64,000 nucleotides of DNA from Streptomyces sp. AP-93. GTDB taxonomy: Bacteria; Actinomycetota; Actinomycetes; Streptomycetales; Streptomycetaceae. The stretch is taken from NCBI RefSeq assembly GCF_022808175.1, contig NZ_JALGBX010000012.1, forward strand, positions 1 through 64,000, given 5' to 3'. Below are positions 42,879 through 51,120 of the stretch, in pieces; position 1 is the first letter of the stretch, and each line of letters starts with the position of its first letter. Position numbers and translations under genes: made by a program. Under the pieces are notes generated by a model that was not told the origin of the DNA, made no database searches, and was given only the letters and a program-made list of their open reading frames with translations.

Positions 42879-43894
42879 CCGCTGTCGTCATCACCGGGCT
42901 CGGCACCGCGCTTCGCGGGGTGGACGGGCCGGCCGGACTGCTCCCGGGAGCCGTCACGGACGGCGACCGGACCGACCCGGTGTCCCGGCTGACCGGTCGG
43001 GGCCTGCGCTACAAGGACCGGGCGACCAAGCTCGGCCTCATCGCGGGCCGCGACGCGCTGGAAGCGGCCGGACTGCTCGACGGACCGGACGTGCTGGCGG
43101 TGCCCGGCGACTCCTTCGGGGTCGTGGTCAGCACCAACTACGGCAACGTGGACACCGTCACCGAGACGGTGCGCACCATCGCCGCGGAGACCTACATCGG
43201 GACCAGCCCGATGATGCTGCCGGCCACCTCCAGCAACGTCGTCGCCTCCTGGCTGGCCATCACCCACGGCCTGCGCGGCGCGAACCTCACCCTGTGCAAC
43301 GGTCCGACCTCCGGGCTCGACGCGATCGGCTGGGCCCGGCTGCTGCTGGAGTCCGGCCGGCTGGAGCGGGTGCTGGTGGTCGGCGTGGAGCCCGACAACT
43401 CCGCCGTCCGGGAACTGCTGGACGCCGGAGCGGACGCAACCCCGGCAGCGGGGACGGCGCCCGACCCCGGTCCGTTCGACGGAGCGGCGGCGCTCGTGAT
43501 CGAATCCGCCGAGTCGGCGCGGGCCCGCGGCGCCAGGCCCCTGGCAGAAGTCGGTCCGTACGCCCGGCGCGCCGACCGGGAGGCGGCCACCGCCGCGGTC
43601 CGCGGGGCCGCGCCGGGCCGGGTCGGCCTCTGGTACGTCCCCGAGCGCGCCGCTGCCGCCCGGCCGGACGGTGGTGACGGCCCGGACCACGCGGCCGTCA
43701 CCTCCGACCTGACGGCCCGGCTCGGCTCGTCCTCCGGCGCGCTGGGCGTCCTGCAGGCCGCCGCCGGCGCAGCCTGGCTGGCCGCACAGGACGGCCGGGG
43801 CCTGGTGCTCGCCACCGCGGGAACCGGCGAGGCCCCCCACGACGACGCGGCGGCCGCGCTCATCCTGGCCCCGGTCGCCGCGGACCCGCGGTGA
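42875..43894 (+). CDS. Ketosynthase-like chain-length-factor homologue, Cys replaced by Pro
   Basis: The 339-residue protein has the ketosynthase fold (VVITGLGTALRG at the N-terminus, VVVSTNYGNVDTV, GLDAIGWARLLLESGRLERV). At the active-site position it reads LTLCNGPTSGLDA, so the nucleophilic Cys is replaced, apparently by Pro. The HGTGT and KxxxGH histidines are also absent and the C-terminal half is shortened. It therefore cannot condense on its own and probably acts as the non-catalytic partner of KS-B. It overlaps both neighbours by 4 bases. Confidence 0.83.
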   Translation: MTAVVITGLGTALRGVDGPAGLLPGAVTDGDRTDPVSRLTGRGLRYKDRATKLGLIAGRDALEAAGLLDGPDVLAVPGDSFGVVVSTNYGNVDTVTETVRTIAAETYIGTSPMMLPATSSNVVASWLAITHGLRGANLTLCNGPTSGLDAIGWARLLLESGRLERVLVVGVEPDNSAVRELLDAGADATPAAGTAPDPGPFDGAAALVIESAESARARGARPLAEVGPYARRADREAATAAVRGAAPGRVGLWYVPERAAAARPDGGDGPDHAAVTSDLTARLGSSSGALGVLQAAAGAAWLAAQDGRGLVLATAGTGEAPHDDAAAALILAPVAADPR

Positions 43895-44712
43895 GTGCCG
43901 CCGCGCCCCACACCGGACCGGAGCCGGTGGTGCGGCTGCGCAAGCCCGGCGGAGCGGCGGCGCGGCGCGTCCTGCTGCTGCACGGACTGGCCGGCAGCAC
44001 CTCGGTGTGGGGCCCGTTCACCGAACGGGCCGGCCCGTCGCTGGAGGTGTGGGAGGCGGAACTGCCGTGGAGCCCGGCCGGGGACACCCGGTGGAGCCAC
44101 GCGGTGGACCCCTCGCCGTGGGTGCGGGCGGCCCTCGCCGCCGTACCGGGCGGCGCGGACGTCCTGATCGCCCACTCCTTCGCGGCGAACATCTCCCTGG
44201 AGGTGCTCGCGGCAGGCGGCCCGGAGCTGCCCGCCGCGGCCGTCCTGGTCGCCCCGTTCCACCGGCCTGCGCCGGCGGACTTCGACTGGGAGACCCTCTC
44301 CTACTACCTCAACGGCTTCCACCGCATCCTCGAAGAGGGACTGCGCGTCACCGCCGGCGACCGGCTCCCGCCCGACCTGGTGGAAGCCATGGCCGTGCGG
44401 GTACGGGACCGGATCGGCCCCTACGGCTGGATGCGGTTCTTCGACGCCTACCTGCGCAGCCCCTTCACCGACCTGACCGCACTCGGCCTGCCGGTGCTCG
44501 TCGTCGCGGGCGACCGGGACTTCGCGGCCCCGCCGGACGACGCACGCGCGCAGGCGGGTTCCCTCGCGGACGCGGTCCTCGACGTCTTCGAGGACTGCGG
44601 TCACTTCCCGATGGCCGAGCACCCCGACCGCTTCGCGCAAGCGGTGCGCTCCTTCACCGCCGGACGCCCCGGCACCACCCTCACCGACCCTTCCCGCTAC
44701 GTACGGAGTTGA
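43891..44712 (+). CDS. Alpha/beta hydrolase (possible thioesterase)
   Basis: The 273-residue alpha/beta hydrolase has oxyanion HGLAGSTSVWG (about 31), the nucleophile elbow AHSFAANIS (Ser about 93, with Ala in place of the usual Gly), an acid in VVAGDRDFAAPP (about 210), and CGHFPMAEHPDRF with the catalytic His (about 232). It could release or edit acyl chains from an ACP as a type II thioesterase, or hydrolyse an intermediate. The GTG start overlaps the preceding stop. Confidence 0.78.
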   Translation: MSAAAPHTGPEPVVRLRKPGGAAARRVLLLHGLAGSTSVWGPFTERAGPSLEVWEAELPWSPAGDTRWSHAVDPSPWVRAALAAVPGGADVLIAHSFAANISLEVLAAGGPELPAAAVLVAPFHRPAPADFDWETLSYYLNGFHRILEEGLRVTAGDRLPPDLVEAMAVRVRDRIGPYGWMRFFDAYLRSPFTDLTALGLPVLVVAGDRDFAAPPDDARAQAGSLADAVLDVFEDCGHFPMAEHPDRFAQAVRSFTAGRPGTTLTDPSRYVRS

Positions 44713-44714
44713 CC

Positions 44715-45677
44715 GTGACCGCGTCCCTCAACACCTCCCCGGACCTGCTGACCCCCAGCCGGCTGGAGATCCGCCCCCGCTACGAGGGCTCCAACATCTG
44801 CACCTGGATCGGCTTCAAGCACGTCAACTACCTGGTGGAGGAGGCGGTCAACAACCACCTGCGCTCCGGCGGCCTGCCCCCGGGCACGCTCTACGAGGTC
44901 TACGGACTGTGCGTCGACATCGTCGACATCGACACCCGCATCCTGCACGCCTTCCACATCGACGACGTGGCGATCGCCGAGGTCAAGCCGGCCCGCAAGG
45001 CCAAGGACGGCGAGCTGCTCTTCTCCGTCGTCCTCCAGGTCCAGCGCGAGACGCTGCTCAAGGCCGTCACCTCCACCGTCCGCGTCCAGCTGCGCCACGA
45101 CCCGCGCGGCGGCGGTGGCGAGCCGGTGCCGGCCACCCTCGCCCCGTACGCCGTCGAGCGGCTCGGCGCCGTTCCCGCCTGGGAGCCCGGAACCCCGGAC
45201 GCCGACGTGAACGCGGACGACCTGGTCAAGGAGCTCACCGCGGGCAAGAACGCCTACGCCTGGAAGTTCCGCATCCCGTACTGGTACTGCCACTACACCG
45301 AGCGCATGCAGATGTCCGGCTACCTGCGGATGATGGAGGAGGCCAAGGACCGGTTCGTCGCCGACCGCGGCGTGTCCATCAAGACCCTGCTCGACGAGCA
45401 GAACTGGATCCCGGTCGTGCCGCACTCGCGGATCACCGTCCTGGACGAGGCCCGCATGGAGGAGGACCTCTACACGGTCTTCACCGTCGAGGAGATCTTC
45501 AAGGGGATCACCTACACCTCCCGCATGGACACCTACGTGGTGCGCGACGGCAAGCTCCTGCAGACGTCCACCGGGCTCATCACGCACGGCTACGCGGTGA
45601 TCGAGAACCGCCGCGACTGGAGCCTGGTGAACTTCGACGACCGGATGAACGCCGCGCTGGAGGGCCGGTCGGCATGA
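44715..45677 (+). CDS. Double-hotdog protein, thioesterase/dehydratase-like
   Basis: The 320-residue protein contains two hotdog-like halves. The first (about 18-145) starts RYEGSNICTWIGFKHVNYLVEEAVNNHLR; the second (about 175-310) holds IPYWYCHYTERMQMSGYLRMMEEAKDRFVADRG. Hotdog enzymes of this kind are acyl thioesterases or dehydratases. The asymmetry suggests one catalytic and one structural half. GTG 44715 is 2 bases after the hydrolase stop. I cannot decide whether it dehydrates, releases or proofreads chains. Confidence 0.65.
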   Translation: MTASLNTSPDLLTPSRLEIRPRYEGSNICTWIGFKHVNYLVEEAVNNHLRSGGLPPGTLYEVYGLCVDIVDIDTRILHAFHIDDVAIAEVKPARKAKDGELLFSVVLQVQRETLLKAVTSTVRVQLRHDPRGGGGEPVPATLAPYAVERLGAVPAWEPGTPDADVNADDLVKELTAGKNAYAWKFRIPYWYCHYTERMQMSGYLRMMEEAKDRFVADRGVSIKTLLDEQNWIPVVPHSRITVLDEARMEEDLYTVFTVEEIFKGITYTSRMDTYVVRDGKLLQTSTGLITHGYAVIENRRDWSLVNFDDRMNAALEGRSA

Positions 45678-46828
45678 CCCACGAGGTCGTGGTCACCGGG
45701 ATCGGCGCCGTCACGTGCCACGGAAACGGCACCGACGCGCTGTGGCGGGCCATGACGGCGGCCGGTGTCCGTCTGCCGGACCGGCCGGCGGACCCGCACG
45801 CCCGGATGGACCGTCCGCTGATCAACCTGGTGCCCGACCGGTCGGCCGGCCAGGCCGACCCCGAAACCCGCGCGTCGGGCTTCGCCCTCACGGCGGCCCG
45901 CGAGGCGCTGGCCGACGCGGGGCTCCACGACGGGCTGCCGGCCGGCAGCGCCGTCGTGCTCGGCAGCTGCATGGGCGAGCCCGGACTGAACGAACGCGGC
46001 CGCGGCGCCGACGGCACGTGGCGGCCGCCCTTCCGCCTCGCCTCGCAGGTCGCCGCGGAACTGGGCCTGTTCGGTACCGCGCACGAGATCGCCAACGCCT
46101 GCGCCGCGGGCGGCTACGCCCTGGGCGCCGCCGCGGACCTGATCCGCTCCGGCGAGGCCGACGTGGTGCTCGCCGGCGGCTCGGACGCCTACTCGCGGGT
46201 CGCGCTCGGCTGCTTCAACCGGCTCGGCGCGGTCGATCCGGTGCGCTGCCGCCCCTTCGACCGGCAGCGCGCCGGGACGGTCTTCGCCGAGGGCGCGGGC
46301 CTGCTCGTCCTGGAGTCCGCGGCGCACGCCGCGGCCCGGGGCGCCCGGTCCGCGCTGCGCCTCACCGGCGCGGGCTGGAGCTGCGACGCAGGCCACCCCA
46401 CCGCGCCGGAGTCCGAGGGCGAGCAGATCGAACGGGCCATGCGCGAAGCCGTCGGCCCGGACGCCGGGCCCGTGGGCTGCGTGATCCCGCACGGCACCGG
46501 CACCCAGCTCAACGACGTGATCGAGAGCCGCGTGCTGCACCGGGTGTTCGGGGCGGCCGCGGCGGACCTCCCGCTCTACAGCCTGAAGGCGCTCCTGGGC
46601 CACGCGGGCGGCGCGTCCGCCGCCCTCGGCGCGGTCGCCGCCGCGCTGATCCTGCGGCACGGCAGCATCCCGCCGAACGTGCCCGTCGAGGACCCGGACG
46701 AGCAGTGCGAGGTACGGCTGCCGGGTGGCTCGGCGACGGCGCTGCCGGCCGGAGCGCGCCGGGTGCTGGTCAACGCCTACGCCTTCGGGGGCAACAACGC
46801 CTCTCTCGTCCTGGAGGAGGCCGCATGA
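45674..46828 (+). CDS. Ketosynthase KS-D
   Basis: The 384-residue ketosynthase has an intact triad: IANACAAGGYALG (Cys about 142), IPHGTGTQLNDVIE (His about 276) and SLKALLGHAGGAS (His about 313). It starts at ATG 45674, overlapping the hotdog gene stop, and overlaps the following Cys-less homologue by 4 bases. It is the third catalytic ketosynthase and the second with an adjacent Cys-less partner. Confidence 0.92.
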   Translation: MTHEVVVTGIGAVTCHGNGTDALWRAMTAAGVRLPDRPADPHARMDRPLINLVPDRSAGQADPETRASGFALTAAREALADAGLHDGLPAGSAVVLGSCMGEPGLNERGRGADGTWRPPFRLASQVAAELGLFGTAHEIANACAAGGYALGAAADLIRSGEADVVLAGGSDAYSRVALGCFNRLGAVDPVRCRPFDRQRAGTVFAEGAGLLVLESAAHAAARGARSALRLTGAGWSCDAGHPTAPESEGEQIERAMREAVGPDAGPVGCVIPHGTGTQLNDVIESRVLHRVFGAAAADLPLYSLKALLGHAGGASAALGAVAAALILRHGSIPPNVPVEDPDEQCEVRLPGGSATALPAGARRVLVNAYAFGGNNASLVLEEAA

Positions 46829-47844
46829 GCACCGCCCTGCGGAGCCCGCCCGCCCCGGTGCGGACCACGGACCTGGCGGTCACCGGCATCGGGGTCGTCG
46901 TCCCCGAAGACGCGGCCGGGGCCGGAGTCGGGGCCGGGGCAGGTGACGGCACGGCCGGCTGGTTCGACCACCGCACCAGACTCGGGCCGCGCGGCTTCAA
47001 GTACCTCCCGTCCGGAGCCCAGTACCTGCTGGCCTCGGTCCGCGCCGCGGTCGCCGACCGCGGCGGGCCGGACCCCGCGCCGCCCGCGCGCCGCGGCCTC
47101 GTACTCGCCACCAACGGCGGCCTCGCCGACCTGTTCGACAGCATGGACCGCACCGTGGCCGAGACGGGCGCCGACGGCCTCGGACCGGCCCTCGCCCCCT
47201 ACTTCGCCGTCAACGTGCTCGGCAGCCGGCCGGCCGCCGAACAGGACCTGAAGGGCTTCGCCCTCACCGTGGGCTCCCCGCGGACCGCGGCCCTGGAAGC
47301 GGTGCAGGCGGGAGCCCGCGCGCTGGCCGCCGGCCGCGCCGACACGCTCGTGGTCGGGGCCTGCGAGCAGGCCCCCCGGGGACCGGGCGGCGGCGCCGAA
47401 CAGGGCTCCGTGGCACTGGTGCTGGAGCGCCCGGCCGCGGCCCGCTCACGCGGGGCCCGGGTGCACGGTGTCTGCCGGACCGCCTCGCTGTTCGCGCCGC
47501 CGCGGGCCCTCGCGGAACCGGACGGCCGGCGCAGGCTGGCCGCGCTGACCCGGCGCACCCTCGCCGGCCTCCTGGAGGCCGGCGCACCCGTCCCGCGCGT
47601 CCACTACGTACTCGACGGATCGGCCGCGGCCGCCGCCGTCGCCGAGGCCGTCTCCGAGGCGCTCGGGGAGGGGACCCCGCCGGCCCCCGGCAGCGTCTCG
47701 CCGGCCGGTGCCGGCTGCCTGGGACCCGCGCTCCACCTGGCCCGGATGCTCACCGGAGCGGCCCCCGACCGGCTGCTCGTGACCGCGACCTGCGAAGGGC
47801 ACGTCGCCTTCGCCCTCGTAGACAAGGAGATACCCCCATGCTGA
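46825..47844 (+). CDS. Ketosynthase-like chain-length-factor homologue, second Cys-less copy
   Basis: The 339-residue protein starts with a Pro/Ala-rich stretch, then LAVTGIGVVVPED. At the active-site position it reads ALTVGSPRTAALEAVQAG, so the Cys is replaced (apparently Pro). HGTGT and the second His motif are absent. Its length equals that of the homologue at 42875. It is probably the partner of KS-D. The downstream reductase gene starts inside its last codons (7-base overlap). Confidence 0.82.
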   Translation: MSTALRSPPAPVRTTDLAVTGIGVVVPEDAAGAGVGAGAGDGTAGWFDHRTRLGPRGFKYLPSGAQYLLASVRAAVADRGGPDPAPPARRGLVLATNGGLADLFDSMDRTVAETGADGLGPALAPYFAVNVLGSRPAAEQDLKGFALTVGSPRTAALEAVQAGARALAAGRADTLVVGACEQAPRGPGGGAEQGSVALVLERPAAARSRGARVHGVCRTASLFAPPRALAEPDGRRRLAALTRRTLAGLLEAGAPVPRVHYVLDGSAAAAAVAEAVSEALGEGTPPAPGSVSPAGAGCLGPALHLARMLTGAAPDRLLVTATCEGHVAFALVDKEIPPC

Positions 47845-48668
47845 AGTCCCTCGAGGGCACCTGGTGCCTGGTCCTCGGCGTATCGAGCGGCATCGGGCGG
47901 GCCATCGCCCTGGGCCTCGCCCGCGAAGGCGTCAACGTGGCCGGCGTGCACTTCGACACCGCCTCGCGCGACGAGGAGGTCGCCGCCCTCCAGGAGGAGA
48001 TCCGCTCCAACGGCGTCCAGGCGCACTTCTACAACGCCAACGCCGCCCGCCGCGCCACCCGCGAACAGGTCGTACCGGACCTGGCCGAACTGACCGCGCA
48101 CACCGGCGGCGTCCACATCCTGGTGCACTCGCTGGCCTTCGGCACGCTGGTGCCGTTCCTGCCCCGCGAGGGCTGGGACCGCCCGGTCTCCTCCCGCCAG
48201 CTGGAGATGACCCTCGACGTGATGGCGAACAGCCTCGTCTACTGGACGCAGGACCTGGTGGAGGCCGGACTGCTCCGCCCCGGCGGCAAGATCTTCGCCC
48301 TGACCAGCGCGGGGACCTCCCAGGCGCTGCCCAGCTACGGATCGGTGTCGGCCGCCAAGAGCGCGCTGGAGTCCCATGTGCGCCAGCTCGCCTGCGAGCT
48401 GGCGCCGCAGGGCATCGCGGTCAACGCACTGCGGGCCGGCACCACCGTCACCCCCGCCCTCCAGCGCATCCCCGAGCACGCCGACTACGTGGCCAAGGCC
48501 GGCCAGAACAACCCGCACGGCCGGCTCACCCGGCCCGAGGACGTCGCCGACGCCGTGGCCCTGCTCTCCCGCACCGACTCCTCCTGGATCAGCGGCAACA
48601 CCATCGGCGTCGACGGCGCCGAACTGCACGCGGCAGCGGGCGCCTGGGGCGCACCCGCCTCCCTCTGA
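47838..48668 (+). CDS. Enoyl-ACP reductase-like short-chain dehydrogenase (FabL/FabI type)
   Basis: The 276-residue short-chain dehydrogenase has GVSSGIGRAIALGLA (about 14). The segment VHILVHSLAFGTLVPFLP resembles the 'VHSIAFA' block of enoyl reductases. The catalytic pair is arranged as Tyr-x6-Lys (SYGSVSAAKSALE, about 172-179) rather than the Tyr-x3-Lys of ketoreductases. Tyr-x6-Lys is the hallmark of FabI/FabL enoyl-ACP reductases, so this enzyme probably reduces selected double bonds in the growing chain. Confidence 0.72.
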   Translation: MLKSLEGTWCLVLGVSSGIGRAIALGLAREGVNVAGVHFDTASRDEEVAALQEEIRSNGVQAHFYNANAARRATREQVVPDLAELTAHTGGVHILVHSLAFGTLVPFLPREGWDRPVSSRQLEMTLDVMANSLVYWTQDLVEAGLLRPGGKIFALTSAGTSQALPSYGSVSAAKSALESHVRQLACELAPQGIAVNALRAGTTVTPALQRIPEHADYVAKAGQNNPHGRLTRPEDVADAVALLSRTDSSWISGNTIGVDGAELHAAAGAWGAPASL

Positions 48669-48770
48669 GAGACCCGCCTCCCGCTGAGGCACCGGCCTCC
48701 TTCCGAGGCACCGGCCCGTCGGCCCCCCTTACGCCGCTCGCGCGGCGACCGAGACGTCAGGAGTACAACG

Positions 48771-49901
48771 ATGACCGCAACGGACGCACCCGCCACCGTG
48801 GACGGCGGGGCGCTGGTGGTATCCGGATGGGCGACCGCGTCGCCCTACGGGCTGGGAGCGGCCGCGTTCACCGAAGGAGTGCGGGCCGGCCGGGAAGCGG
48901 TCGCACCGCTCGACGAACAGGTCCGCGGCAACGGCCCGTACGACCGGGCGGGGATCGTCCCCGGCTTCGACATCAAGACGGTGCTCGGCCGCAAGGGCAC
49001 CCGGTCGATGGACCGGGCCACCGGCCTGGCCGTCGCGACCGCCGGAATGCTCCTGGAGACGGCCGGCCCCGGCCTCGCCGACGACCGGCCCGAGGCCGTC
49101 GGCATGGTGCTCGGCACCGGCCACGGCAGCGTCCAGAGCATCATGGACTTCACCCGCGACTCGCTGACCGGCGACAAGCCCTTCCACGTCGACCCCGCGC
49201 TCTTCCCCAACACGGTGATGAACCGCGCGGCCGGGCAGAGCGCCATCTGGCACACCCTCAAGGGCCCCAACACCACCATCTCGGGCGGTGCGCTCACCGG
49301 ACTGCTGGCCCTCAACTACGCGGCACGGCTGCTCAAGCAGGGCCACGCCGAAGCCGTCCTGGTCGGTGCGGTGGAGGAGTTCTCCGTGGCCCGCAGCTGG
49401 CTGGAGTACCACGCCCGTTCGGGCGCGGGCAGGCAGCCGGCCGGACCGCTCGGCGAGGGCTGCGCACTGTTCCTGCTGGAGCCCGCCGCCCGCGCCGCCG
49501 CCAACGGCCGGCCCGCCCTCGCCACCGTGCTCGGCTCCCGCTTCATCGCCTTCCCCGAGCCGGAGGGCGCCCAGCGGGCCGTCGCCCGGGCGGTCACCGA
49601 GGTGCTCAAGGAGGCCGGCGTCGAGATCGCCGACGTCACCCTGGTGGTGCCGTCCGACGCGGGCGGACCGCTCGGCGCCCGCGAGGAAGCCGCCCTGACC
49701 GAGGTACTGGGCCCCCTGGAGCCGCACCGGCTTCGGCTGCGCCGCCTGCTGGGCGACGCGACGGCCGCCTCGGCCGCCTTCCAGCTCGCCTCCGCGCTCG
49801 CCGTCGGCGAAGGCGACGGCGGACTGGCCCTCGTCACTTCCGTGGACCCCGACGGCACCGCCGGATGCAGCCTGCTGCGCCTGGGATCCGCCGCCGCGTG
49901 A
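48771..49901 (+). CDS. Ketosynthase-like protein, third Cys-less copy
   Basis: The 376-residue ketosynthase fold has VVSGWATASPYGLGAAAFTE at the N-terminus and NTVMNRAAGQSAIWHTLKGPN before the active site. At the nucleophile position it reads NTTISGGALTGLLALNYAA, so the Cys is replaced by Gly. The His motifs are absent (VVPSDAGGPLGAREE in their place). It is longer than the two other Cys-less homologues and stands apart from them. It may be the partner of KS-A or an initiation/priming factor. Confidence 0.8.
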   Translation: MTATDAPATVDGGALVVSGWATASPYGLGAAAFTEGVRAGREAVAPLDEQVRGNGPYDRAGIVPGFDIKTVLGRKGTRSMDRATGLAVATAGMLLETAGPGLADDRPEAVGMVLGTGHGSVQSIMDFTRDSLTGDKPFHVDPALFPNTVMNRAAGQSAIWHTLKGPNTTISGGALTGLLALNYAARLLKQGHAEAVLVGAVEEFSVARSWLEYHARSGAGRQPAGPLGEGCALFLLEPAARAAANGRPALATVLGSRFIAFPEPEGAQRAVARAVTEVLKEAGVEIADVTLVVPSDAGGPLGAREEAALTEVLGPLEPHRLRLRRLLGDATAASAAFQLASALAVGEGDGGLALVTSVDPDGTAGCSLLRLGSAAA

Positions 49902-49965
49902 ACGCCCGCCACCGAAGCGGAGCGACCCACCGCACCGCCCCCACCACGACAAAGGATGGACCGTC

Positions 49966-50229
49966 ATGACCAACACCACCGCCGTCACGCTCGACCGTGA
50001 GGAGCTGCGCCTCCTCGTCGCCGACGTCCTGGACCTCGACCCGGCCGAGGTGACCGACACCGCGCACTTCACGGACGACCTCGACGTCGACTCGCTGATG
50101 GCCCTGGAGATCACCGTGCGCCTGGAGCGGGAGTACGGCGTGAAGATGAAGGAGACCGAGCTCGCCGCGATCACCACCCTGGAGGGCACCTACCAGCTGC
50201 TCGCGAGCAAGCTCGGATCCTCGCAGTGA
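49966..50229 (+). CDS. Acyl carrier protein 2
   Basis: The 87-residue ACP has the phosphopantetheine site DVDSLMALEITVRLE (Ser about 44) and an acidic helix II (LDLDPAEVTD). It follows the third Cys-less ketosynthase homologue and overlaps the first dehydratase gene by 4 bases. With ACP 1 it gives the polyketide part two carriers, which may separate two chain-building stages. Confidence 0.9.
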   Translation: MTNTTAVTLDREELRLLVADVLDLDPAEVTDTAHFTDDLDVDSLMALEITVRLEREYGVKMKETELAAITTLEGTYQLLASKLGSSQ

Positions 50230-50606
50230 GCGCCGCCGTGGCCCTGTACGGGGAGGTCGAGCTGCTGCGCAGCAACAGCGGCGGCGCGGCGTCCGCCTTC
50301 ACCGCGGACGAGCGGGACCCGGTGATCGCCGGGCACTACCCGGGCTTCCCGGTGCTGCCCGGCGTGTACCTGGTGGAGGCCGTGGACCGTACGGTCCGCC
50401 ACTGGGCGGAGCCCACCACCCAGGTCGAACTGACCGCCATGGACCGCTGCCGCTTCCACCAGCCCGTGTACCCGGGCGACCGGGTCTTCGTGGAAGCCGC
50501 GATCACCGAGACCGAGGACGGGCTGGTGGCCAAGGGATCCCTCGCCACCAACCGCGGCAAGATCGCCGACATCCGACTGCGATACCGCAAGGAGCACGCC
50601 AAATGA
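50226..50606 (+). CDS. FabZ-like hotdog dehydratase subunit with catalytic His
   Basis: The 126-residue hotdog protein has the FabZ active-site segment in the form AGHYPGFPVLPGVYLVEAVD (His about 38). This supplies the catalytic His; the Glu of VEAVD lies where FabZ has its second catalytic residue. It should remove water from 3-hydroxyacyl-ACP. GTG 50226 overlaps the ACP stop, and the end overlaps the next hotdog gene, suggesting that the two form a heteromer. Confidence 0.8.
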   Translation: MSAAVALYGEVELLRSNSGGAASAFTADERDPVIAGHYPGFPVLPGVYLVEAVDRTVRHWAEPTTQVELTAMDRCRFHQPVYPGDRVFVEAAITETEDGLVAKGSLATNRGKIADIRLRYRKEHAK

Positions 50607-51106
50607 GTACGCAGGCACAGGAGTTCGGTGTCGACCGGATCAAGTCCACCATCCCGCACCGCACGCCGATCCTGCTCGTGGACCGGGTCGGCGAGGTGGT
50701 ACCGGGCGAGCACCTGACCGCCTACAAGGCCGTATCGGGCAACGAGCCCTGCTACGCGGCCCTCCCGGCGGACGCCCCGGCCTCCGCCTACGCCTACCCG
50801 AACGCCCTGGTCATCGAGTCCTGGGCGCAGGCGGCGGTCCTGCTGTCGGTGTGGGAGCAGCCCAACCCGGACGTGCTGGCCGGAAAGGTCGAGCTCGCGG
50901 GCGCCATCAACGGCGTCGAGATCTCCGGCCGGGTCCACCCCGGCGAGGTCCTGGAGCACCGGGTCCGGCTGGTCCGCGCGGTCGATGACACGGCGATCCT
51001 GGCCGGCGAGACGCTGGCCGGCGGCCGCCCGGTGATGAGCTTCCAAACCTTCGTCGTCGCCCTGCGCGACGTCACCGAGCTGCTGCCCGCCGGCCAGAGC
51101 GTCTGA
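50603..51106 (+). CDS. FabZ-like hotdog dehydratase subunit lacking the catalytic His
   Basis: The 167-residue protein starts like FabZ (VDRIKSTIPHRTPILLVDRV). The expected HFPxxPxxPG motif is replaced by SAYAYPNALVIESWAQAAVL: the Glu and the following W-A-Q are kept but the His is gone. Together with the upstream subunit, which has His, it may build a heterodimeric dehydratase with one full active site. Overlapping start and stop codons support a complex. Confidence 0.78.
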   Translation: MSTQAQEFGVDRIKSTIPHRTPILLVDRVGEVVPGEHLTAYKAVSGNEPCYAALPADAPASAYAYPNALVIESWAQAAVLLSVWEQPNPDVLAGKVELAGAINGVEISGRVHPGEVLEHRVRLVRAVDDTAILAGETLAGGRPVMSFQTFVVALRDVTELLPAGQSV

Positions 51107-51120
51107 GAGGGGACGACACC

